In this document: in pieces, positions 28,149 to 37,300 of the stretch | How positions within the stretch are numbered: the stretch's first letter is position 1 | Layout: every line of letters begins with the position of its first letter | Position numbers and translations under genes: made by a program | Notes under the pieces: generated by a model | The model's input: only the letters and a program-made list of their open reading frames with translations | What the model was told of the DNA's origin: nothing | Database searches by the model: none | NCBI GenBank assembly: GCA_014885115.2 | Contig: WKLE02005184.1 | Location: forward strand, 1-39,736 | DNA from: Asterionellopsis glacialis | Taxonomy: Eukaryota > Bacillariophyta > Plagiogrammaphyceae > Rhaphoneidales > Asterionellopsidaceae | DNA length: 39,736 nt | Direction: 5' to 3'

Positions 28149-30899
28149 ATGCTTGGTCGAATCAAGAAATATACTAAAGAGCGACGTGGTGGAAAATCAT
28201 TGGAAGTCAACACTTCCAATAGCAGTTTATCAAATTCAGAGCGATGGAAAAGATCGTCACCAGTAGGTATGTCTTCCTACGATTCCTTCGATATTGTTGA
28301 GTATTTGACAAAAATGGACGAATTGTCAAATTTCGATGCTTGTGTGGAAACATCAGATGCATTGGCAGCCGCAAGTCCGTACACCCAGTCGTCTACCAAA
28401 ATTGATAAAGCAACAGGGCTCATAGATTGTTCTGTACTTGTGAGTCCGGACGGCGATTTATTGTTGTTGCCCGAGGAACAAAACAGTAGCCACATGGAAA
28501 ATGAAAACGGAGAAGCAGATGCTATCGATGATAAAGCAGCGAACGATGATAACCCTGAAACTGAGTCAGAGCCTTTTGATAGATCTTTGATCCGTGTTCT
28601 TAATGCAAGTGCTGATATAGACTCGTCCATTTTTATGGGTGACGATCTCCGCCCAGGGGGAGACAAGGAGCGGAATGGATTTACAGCAATGGGATGGTCC
28701 CCTTCTGCTACGTCCCTTGCCATCCGACAGACAGAAGAATCAATCCGAATCTTGGCAGCATTTGCTGAAGACCTAATTCTTGCTCGAAAGGAGCAAGCAG
28801 CAAGGGCAAGCCGTGCGTCAGATAATTTGCGGGCAACATCTGCCTCGCCGCATTGTGATTCGCATCCTGTCTTTTTCAAACAAGGTCACGAGCAAGAACA
28901 TACGATATCTAATGCTTCAGCCGAATCTCAATTATCTGCTGGATCCCAAGAAAGTCTATACTATGAACCAAGTCGGGTAGGCCCCCTCATATTCGCGGGT
29001 GGAACTATTGCCGCAGCTACAATAGCTCTAGAACAATACCACTCTGTAATGTCGGAGAATGATGCCAATAGGTGGCGAATGGCGTCCTTGTCAAATCCGT
29101 CTTCAGAAACGTTGAATGGAATGGAACAAAACCATTTTGGGGTCCTGACGTCGCTTCGGAAAGCGGCCGAACTGACAGCTGAAAGGTCGTACAAACGCGA
29201 AAAAGCTCTCATGGAAATGCAGCGCCGTGCCGATGTAATTGAAAATCGTCTGATGCAAGCGAAAGATAACGCCAAACAGAGATGGGATGCTGTCCACGAA
29301 GCAGAAGAACGAGTGACTAAAGTTGTAGAGGAACGAATGCTAGAGCGGTCAAGGGAACGAGAGCGACAGAGAATGGAAGAATTCAATAAAAAAATTGCCG
29401 AAGACGATGGTAAGACAGATCTGGGAGCGACACAAAATGAAATATGGGATCTCGTGTCATCTGTGGCAGAATCTATGGAAGATGGTTCATTTGAACCTAC
29501 AGGACTACCGGGTGTGCCAGTTCATGCACCTCAACACAAAAGCGATCCCCAAAATCCCGAAGACGTCAATGATGGCGCTGTCCAAATACCCACAAATCCG
29601 CAACCTTTAAGTCCGTCCGTTTCAGATATCCCAATGGTGTCTCGAGATGAAGTTGAAGAGGAGGTAAATCTTCAAGAGCTTCGCTCAGCAGCTGTTGCCG
29701 CCGATGAAGCCGTGGAGGATGCAGCTGGTTCACTTTTGAATGTGCTTTCAACGCTTGATACGACTCGCCGTTCTGCTAGAGTTGCCGCTGAAACTTGTTT
29801 GCTGAGTGCCGCAAATTCTCAAGCCCAAGCTATTCGATCACTTGTCGCTTTAGAGCGCGAATCAATCGAAGAGCGTCTACGCAATGTCGAAGCACTAGAA
29901 CAAATTATTGAAAAGATGGACGTTCGTAAAGACCTCGATGCTTATATTGAACTTGACAAAAAGGAGCGAAAGGGTTCGACTATGTTAGGCGAAGATGATG
30001 ATGGTGGCATTGCCTCAGCTTTGGCTGTTCTTAGTAGCCATGTTGAGGGCAGCACAGGGATGCATGGAGCAAGTAGACCGATGGTTGATGGTTGGGAAGA
30101 CGATAATGAGACAGATGAAGAGCTTACAGCAGAGAAAATCGAAAATTCTATAGAGCTCTTATTTGAGGAAAGTTCGATTGGCAGCGACAAGTCGGAAGAC
30201 TATGAAGCATCAGTGAATTTATTATGTACTGCCGCCGCTGATAAAAAGTCGCCATATTCTCGATTCCAGCGTTCAACCATGTGCTATGCAATAAATCAAA
30301 AAAGGAGCTCTAATGCAGAACTGAAGGGTTCAGGTCAATTTGATGCAGTCTGTCGTGTTTTTGATGCCATCCTTACTGGTTGTGACCGGGAGGCAGGTGG
30401 TGTCGCAAATGCAAAAATGTGTATGATGCTTAGCCAAACATTCTACATGGTGGATGATACATATGTTGCGTCGGATGATGGTTCACCTGCAAGAAGAGAC
30501 AATCGCATCTTTGTGAAAACACGTCTCATTGACCACCCGTTGTGGAAAGATGAAGAGTTCTGGGATCAAGCGTTATATCAGTGTGTCACCGAATCCCTTA
30601 CCCACAGTGGGGTGATGGCGAATTTCGAAAGATCATTGGGAGCTTCACACAACAGTGAGTGGACTCAACACAGAAAATTAATGTGGCACGATCTAAAATT
30701 GAAGGAAAGAACACAAGCTGCCGCACAAGTGCACGCGGTTGTGTTCGCACAATTAGGTGCATTAGCTCACTCTATGATTGAATTTGGTTGTGGGATCGAC
30801 AGATCAAGTGCGTTTGTTCGAAGAATGGCCATTCGTAATCAGTTGCCAATTTCACAGCGCCGAATGCTCCTACAACATCTATTAAGTCGAGATGGGTAG
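28149..30899 (+). CDS. Coiled-coil protein with SBF2-like C-terminal domain
   Basis: Intact 916-residue frame; start context AAACAATGC. The first 330 residues are acidic, Ser/Ala-rich and probably disordered. Residues about 335-425 form a strongly charged coiled coil (YKREKALMEMQRRADVIENR, then VVEERMLERSRERERQRMEE). A Pro-rich linker and a second helical Ala/Glu-rich region (about 510-610) follow. The last 210 residues are a compact helical domain: VCRVFDAILTGCDREAGG, AKMCMMLSQTFYMVDDT, then RLIDHPLWKDEEFWDQALYQ and MLLQHLL near the end. This order resembles the SBF2 domain (Pfam PF12335) of MTMR5/13 and KIAA0513, usually associated with membrane-trafficking regulators, but no DENN, PH or myotubularin domain is present. 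Role unknown; the family assignment is from memory of the motif order. Confidence 0.72.
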   Translation: MLGRIKKYTKERRGGKSLEVNTSNSSLSNSERWKRSSPVGMSSYDSFDIVEYLTKMDELSNFDACVETSDALAAASPYTQSSTKIDKATGLIDCSVLVSPDGDLLLLPEEQNSSHMENENGEADAIDDKAANDDNPETESEPFDRSLIRVLNASADIDSSIFMGDDLRPGGDKERNGFTAMGWSPSATSLAIRQTEESIRILAAFAEDLILARKEQAARASRASDNLRATSASPHCDSHPVFFKQGHEQEHTISNASAESQLSAGSQESLYYEPSRVGPLIFAGGTIAAATIALEQYHSVMSENDANRWRMASLSNPSSETLNGMEQNHFGVLTSLRKAAELTAERSYKREKALMEMQRRADVIENRLMQAKDNAKQRWDAVHEAEERVTKVVEERMLERSRERERQRMEEFNKKIAEDDGKTDLGATQNEIWDLVSSVAESMEDGSFEPTGLPGVPVHAPQHKSDPQNPEDVNDGAVQIPTNPQPLSPSVSDIPMVSRDEVEEEVNLQELRSAAVAADEAVEDAAGSLLNVLSTLDTTRRSARVAAETCLLSAANSQAQAIRSLVALERESIEERLRNVEALEQIIEKMDVRKDLDAYIELDKKERKGSTMLGEDDDGGIASALAVLSSHVEGSTGMHGASRPMVDGWEDDNETDEELTAEKIENSIELLFEESSIGSDKSEDYEASVNLLCTAAADKKSPYSRFQRSTMCYAINQKRSSNAELKGSGQFDAVCRVFDAILTGCDREAGGVANAKMCMMLSQTFYMVDDTYVASDDGSPARRDNRIFVKTRLIDHPLWKDEEFWDQALYQCVTESLTHSGVMANFERSLGASHNSEWTQHRKLMWHDLKLKERTQAAAQVHAVVFAQLGALAHSMIEFGCGIDRSSAFVRRMAIRNQLPISQRRMLLQHLLSRDG

Positions 30900-32028
30900 G
30901 AAGAGTAGAACGAAGGTCAATTGGAAGGATTCGTCGATAGAATACCTTCACAAAGCACTTGACATTCATTGACATTAAACTTCATCACCCGTTTTCGTTT
31001 GTATCATCCTTCAGAAATTATTTCACACTCATTGCCCACGTTTTCATTCGTATCATTATTTTTCTCGTGCTAGTCACCTCGCAAGACACAATATGACCAC
31101 ATTACACCCACCGTACACCTATGTTATATCTAGCGTATTTTTTCCGACCCCCCAACTTGTTGTCAGAAAAAAATGATGACCAAGCTACCCTCACATTTTA
31201 CACACCACGTCTATTATCTAGTGATTTTTTCTTTCTTTTACTATTGTTGATTGTTGTTTGGTTATGCTATTGACTTCCATATCTTCTTCTTGTCCTTCTG
31301 GCATGTCTGCAGCAGTTGGCATTGGCATTGCAGAGGTCGAAGAACTCTTCTACTGATCAGGATCCTTCTTTTACTCCTCCCAACTCAACTGGGTTTATCA
31401 ATGGTAATGTATACCTTGATCAACTCAAGGTATCCTCCAAGCTTCACCTATTACACCAGCAGGTTTAGAAAAAGCACTCGAAAAAAGGACTTCTTGGTCT
31501 ATTCCTCTTGCTCCTGAGAGGGTGTGTAACTTGGTGAAAATGAGCTATTTAATAGGTTATGAGGTTAGACTCTCACTCAAAACAGGCCGAAAATAGTGAG
31601 AATGAGAAAACGGTGGTCCACTATTTTTTTAGAAATTAGTCTAGAAGTTGGAGTCTGACAACACAACCTGTTATGATCCTGTTCAAAACTTATGCACAGG
31701 CAATGTTGTTGGTGCAAATCAATGACATTTCCAACAACAGGAGTACTAGTCTTTTTGTGGACACCCAGATTTTACTTTGCGTACCAATTTGCAACAGATT
31801 AGGGAATCTCTCTTACTATAAATCCCTGCCACATTGTTGTTTTATGAAGGGGGTGGCTAAACAGCTATAAACAGATATTTGGACAAAAAACACCCAAAAA
31901 ACAGATAAACGGACTAAAATATTTTTTACTATCAAATTAGTGTACTAATTACATGTCAGAGGTGTCGGAACACTGATATATTGTTCTTTTGTACACAGCT
32001 ACAAATTTTCTTTTAGTTCTTTTCCAAC

Positions 32029-32700
32029 TTATCTTTCAAACTCTGCTGTTGCCAGCAGTGAAGATGCTTCTTGAACCTCTTTAATGAAGTCATCATCATC
32101 AAGTAGAGGTTGTAATTCATCCTCTTCAACACTATAACTGTTGTTGAATCATCATCCTCTTCTTTCTTGGGTTCAGCAGTGACTGTGTCCTTCTACCATG
32201 GTTCTGTGTCTTCGTTTTCCTCCTTCTTGTACTTGAAACCTGCCATGGCTTCTTGCGCCTCCTTGAAGCCCACAAAGTTGTAAATGTGACCATGCTCACC
32301 AATGATCATGTCCTTACCAATGATTGGTGAGGACTCTTTGTCAAACCTTTCCACCAACTTTGTCATTTCTTCCTTGAAATTACACATGGAAGACTCATAG
32401 CAAGATCACAAAGCCATCATGCTACTAAAATTGTTTTTCCACTTCTCTGACTGCAGGCCAATGTCTCTGGAATAAAACTTGGCAATGTATTCCATGAGTC
32501 TTCTATATTTGCAAGATTATTTTTTTTAAATCTGAGCTACAAGGTCCCATCTGGACATCTTCATGATGACAGAATCTTTGTTGCTTTCAAAGTTGAAATC
32601 AGGAACAAGATTTGTAAATCATCCAGCCTCCTCTTTGGTTGCAGTGTCCATGTTTGCAATTTATGGAATGAACGGTTCTAGAAGATGACAAAACTTCCAA
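32029..32700 (-). pseudogene. Decayed acidic protein remnant, unidentified
   Basis: Minus-strand coding-like stretches with several breaks. The best is 64 codons at 32387-32193 (KLVERFDKESSPIIGKDMII, then HIYNFVGFKEAQEAMAGFKY, stop). After the stop and a frame change comes EEDELQPLLDDDDFIKEVQE and ASSLLATAEFER with a TAA at 32029-32031. Upstream, KMSRWDLVAQI is followed by two stops. The helical, acidic character suggests a former gene or mobile-element part. The family is not recognised. Confidence 0.4.
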
Positions 32701-33116
32701 CTGACTTGAACTTCTTCCAGACCTTGTTTGGGTGATGTAATCACAAATAATAATGACATATTTGAATGATGTCAGGATGGAGATGTCAGTCCAATTTTAA
32801 AAAATTCAATAATGTCAGACAGATGTGACATATATATTTTTAACAATTGCATCCCAGAAGATCATTGTCAAAGCAAAAAAATTAACTATTTTAAAAAAGC
32901 ACGGGAAAATGAAAATCCCGAGACCCCAAAAACATATGAGAGGGGAGTACTTATTATTTGATACATTCTACATACGTGAAGCCAGAATTTTTTAGTTTCT
33001 TCGGACAATTTTTGCTAAGGAATTTTTTAAAATCTAATGCTGTTGGATCATGTGGATGACTGATTTACCTGTAATTGCAGATGATACCTAATCGTACAAT
33101 ATTGCCTGTCACAGAT

Positions 33117-33748
33117 AGGTACAGGTACATACCTTGTACTCACCTCGAATACAAGGTCTATGTTAAACAATGTACTGTTAAGTAGTGTGCAAGCGAGCAA
33201 AAGGTGACTCTAGTCGTATTATTTAAAAAAATATCATCATAGAAATAATTTATTTGTTTTCTACAGTACGTTATTGGGTTGTTTTGATATTTAAAAGAAT
33301 TTATGCCTTCTCATTCTTGGGTTATTTATATATTTCGTGTACCTGGTACTGTACCTAACGATACTGTACCTGGTACCTAGGTATCGCTCACCTACCTGGT
33401 AACGGGTACAGGTACCGATAGTAGGTCATACCCCAGATAACAGGTATACACATGAAATTATTGAGGTGAAGTCTCTACTAGAGTCCTAATTCCCCGACTG
33501 AGCAGAGAACAGTAAAGACACGTACCAAATACAGGTAGGGTCCCCGGGTATCATACCTAGTACCGTTCCTTTTACACTTATAGGTAGGACTACCAGGTAG
33601 GTCATAGCGAGGACAGATAGGAAATGTACCTTGCACCAGTCAGTACTAGTACCTGGTACAAAGGGTTTGAAGAGAATGTTGGTTACGTCTTGAAATTTCT
33701 GCATAACCTTTTTCCAGGTACTGGTACCCGGGTACCGGTACCGTACTA
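33117..33748. promoter_or_regulatory. Dense GTAC-rich palindromic tract
   Basis: Two groups, 33117-33160 and 33338-33748. Examples are GTACCTGGTACTGTACC, ACTGTACCTGGTACCTAGGT, AACGGGTACAGGTACCGATA and CTGGTACCCGGGTACCGGTA. It is the densest of the GTAC clusters in the window and lies 640-1050 bp upstream of the secreted LRR gene. It could be a repeat family, an array of palindromic protein-binding sites, or both. Confidence 0.45.
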
Positions 33749-34384
33749 GAATTTTTTTGCGCTCCGTACCCACTTCCCGACTCCTTGTCAAGTAAACTCG
33801 TGATTGCGTTGTTCTTACTTCAGTACCTACCTAGAATTTCCGATATATACTAACTTTGGGTGGGGTATTTAAAAAATCGGAGGAAATCTCGCCTGATTCG
33901 TTTCGACAAAAAGCACTTAAAGAGTCTGCCTTGCGCACCTTGTCGTCTCGGACGAGGACTCTACTCGTGACTGCCGCGGCGTGCTGTAAAGACCTGTACG
34001 AGTATTTATGAAAGCAAAAGGCAGGCATAGACCATTCCATCACCAAATCTTTTTATGAAAGTAAGTCATCATCGTATGCAGTTGGAATTCGCCTCTCGCG
34101 AACCAGAGCAAACCCACTTCTCTCGTGTATGAAAGAGTTTTCGAGTATTCGAGTATTCGCATTTGGGTTGGCGCTGGGTTCGGTCGGATTTGATAAATCG
34201 CGATCAAGCCCAGGTCTTTTTCGTTTCGTTTCGGGGGACGCTATTGGAACCCTTTCAACGTAAGACTTGTAATCACCTGCTTCAATTTGTTTGTCTAACC
34301 TTCGTTATCTCTCGTCTTTCGCGAATTGAATGTGAAGTCAAGATCAACGGCAACTTGATATTATAATACTATATACATTATATA

Positions 34385-37300
34385 ATGATGAACTTGCATA
34401 GACTGAAATTACCAATATTCATTTGGTGGACATTATTTTCCACTTATTATGCTAATGAGTTTACAAATCATAACGCGACAATACAGAAACAACAACACAT
34501 TGGGGAAAGAAATACAAGAGAAGCACTTCGCTATTTGCAACAAGAAGGGGAGAACTTGTGCGGCAGTGAAGAAACCCGCGAATTAGAAGGTAGTGTACTT
34601 ATCGAATGGGAATCCGATGAAGATCTCACAGCCTGGCAATATGCTGAACTAGCGAATGCTTTCAAACGAACTTACAATGCTATGAGTAATTGTTTTAGTG
34701 GCGAGCGAATAATCGCCACTGTGGAGATGTCTCCCGATGGGTTGACTCAAGTGACGGGAACTTGCATCAACTGCCCAGACAATGTAGAGCTCTTTCAATC
34801 TTCAACACAATCCTATCAAAGGAGACGTGCAAGAGCAATAGAACAAACAACGACTGCAACAACTTATTCAACGGGAAGCTTGGTACACTCTGTACCAGGT
34901 AAATTGGGGTTAGAAAGGCTAAGGGATACAAGCCGCAACAACAACAACAACAACAACAACTTTGGGGAACTCTATAATTTTGAAACTAAAAAATCCTCAT
35001 ACTCCAATAATGTACGCGTCTTACAGGATGACGCTGATCAAACATGTACAAACGGGCCACTTTCTTTGTTCACATCTGTAGTCACATTAGACCTTGATCT
35101 CGTAGATGGCATCAACTCTCTGACAGGTGATGAAAAGAACGCTCTTGCCAAAAGCTTTTCGGATACGTATAATCGGATATCTAGCAAGCTTTGTGGAGAT
35201 GATGTTCGGGTTGTTATAGAAACAGCAGTGGAGAGTGTTACTGAGGGGCAGCTATCAGGAGGACAAATACCGGAAAGACCTCCATATGTTCGATTGACTA
35301 TGCAAGTCAGAGGCACATGTCGACAATGTTTAAACGCAGAAGGTCTCTTTCGCGATGCTTCTAATCCGTTTACTGGTCAACTTCGAAGTCCTCGACAAAA
35401 GACTGATTCAACAAAAGTAGTCGATAGTCAAGAAATCCTTTCTGACACTTTCCAGGTGCGTGGAAGAGATTTGCAGATTAATGCCTGTGACAACGATCAT
35501 CTGTATGAGACTGAAACCGAGTTGGAAATAGAATTGGTTGGTGATCCTAATCGCTTGACTCCAGATGAACGTGCCTCCCTCTCTAGAGCCTTTTTAGATG
35601 GGTACAACAAAGTTGCAGACAATTGTGACCAAGGCTTCCGTATACTTTATGATGCCGAGTTTCTTCCTTACGATCCTCTTGCCGATTCCTCTAGACCAGG
35701 CAAAAGGAGAGCACAAACAAATGAACAATCTGGCAGGGACAGTAGACCCTTCCGAAGTGTAATCAGAGTAAAAGGAGCCTGCCAAGGTTGCAAAAATAAC
35801 TTTAAGTTATTGCAAGATACACCAAATCGTAGACTTAGGAATGACGCTGCAGAGGAATTGACTGACACGACGAGCCCAGCGCATGAACAATTTCGGCACT
35901 TGCTTGAGTCTAACCCAGATTCCGAGTGTGAAGATAATTCTCTGAATACCTTTGAATCTTCTGTGCAGCTTGATCTAATCGGAAGTGATGTTGGTGCTAA
36001 TCCCACTGAAGTCGAAGCCATTGCAAATGGATTTAAACGTACGTATAACAATTTTGCGCAGGTTTGGTGCGGTGAAGATATTCGTATCATTACAAATGTA
36101 ACAATTGAGAGGCAAGATGGTATTGCAGAAGCCCGCGTAAATGGGCTGAAGCAATCTGCCCGGTTTCTTGTACGCGTACAAGGATATTGCCGTTTCTGCA
36201 CAACAACATTCAATCTTTTCCGTGACGTATCGGCTACTAGACGTTTGACGCGTAATACGGAGGACCACAGTTTACCGAGAGAAAAACACGTCGAACACCA
36301 GACAGACTTACACAGTAGTCCGGTGCATCATAGACAAGGAGGTCAAAGGCACCATGCGATGCCAGAAACCATGCCACCAGTTCCAACACCACAGAGTTCG
36401 GAAACTAAATCCAATTTAGCAGCATACAAAACATTTCCTCAGGTATCGCTTGAAGACGAAGACGATACATGTGATACGGATACGCTCTCACCGTTCTACT
36501 CCACGGTTGAGGTCGAATATTTAGGATACGGGAACTATCTGACAGCTGAAGAGCTTACTGTTCTCAGTGAAGGGTTTCTCGAAGCCTACAACACCATTTC
36601 TGACGAAGCCTGTCCTCAAGGATTTCGAAGCATAGAGTCAGTTTTCATCGACAGAAACAAAATATCAGAAGATGGCTTCTTCCTTTACACAGTCGACGAG
36701 ACTTCCAACAGGACTTCTTCATTAGCTGGTAATAGTAACAGCTTTCTGATCAATACAAATCCGCAAAGATTTCTTCTCCGTCACCATGTACGAGGAACTT
36801 GTCACCGGTGCCCAAGTTCAAGGCGTCTCTTTCGAGATGCATACAACAGAAGAAAGCTTGATGCTATGGATCATTCCGATTCTTTGAAGAGTCACAGGCG
36901 AATCAGAGGTGCCAGGCCGTTTCGACAGTTACAGAGTGAATCCTTGAAAAGCCATAAAACTTTTATACCAAAAAGAAGCATTAATGGGCTGCAGGGACAG
37001 CGACGAAGCGAAAGGGCACCCAAAAAGTGGAGCAAGCTACGAAATAATGACGAATGTGATTGCGAAGAACCATCAAGGCTTGCCTTCGCTGATGCCTACA
37101 ACAACACCATCCAGAACCTCCGAGATGCTGGAAAACTTCAGAATGTCTTGATCGTTACTGATGGTGCAAGTATTTATGAAAATGTGACTAGTAGCCCACC
37201 AGTAGAAGAATGCACATGTTTGGGCCCAACAAGTAAGGTTTTTGCTGAGGCACTTCATGGCACTATCCAAGAGCTTCGGACAGACGGTATCCTTCAAGAT

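Larger units (their letters stand above)
30900..34384. other. Long non-coding interval before the secreted LRR gene
   Basis: About 3.5 kb. The stretch 30900-31990 shows only short fragments in shifting frames and nothing I can name. At 32029-32700 there is a decayed minus-strand coding remnant. The part 32700-33080 is A/T-rich and empty. From 33117 to 33748 GTAC words are very dense. The last 600 bp should hold the promoter of the gene at 34385 and end in an A/T-rich leader (TATAATACTATATACATTAT). Confidence 0.6.

Noticed and set aside
28277..28879. 200-codon minus-strand frame
   Set aside because: Shadow of the SBF2-like gene's N-terminal coding region.
31251..31517. 88-codon plus-strand hydrophobic frame
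   Set aside because: Looks like a chance frame in A/T-rich DNA; no support from neighbours.
35668..36213. 181-codon minus-strand frame
   Set aside because: Antisense to the third and fourth Cys repeats of the secreted protein.
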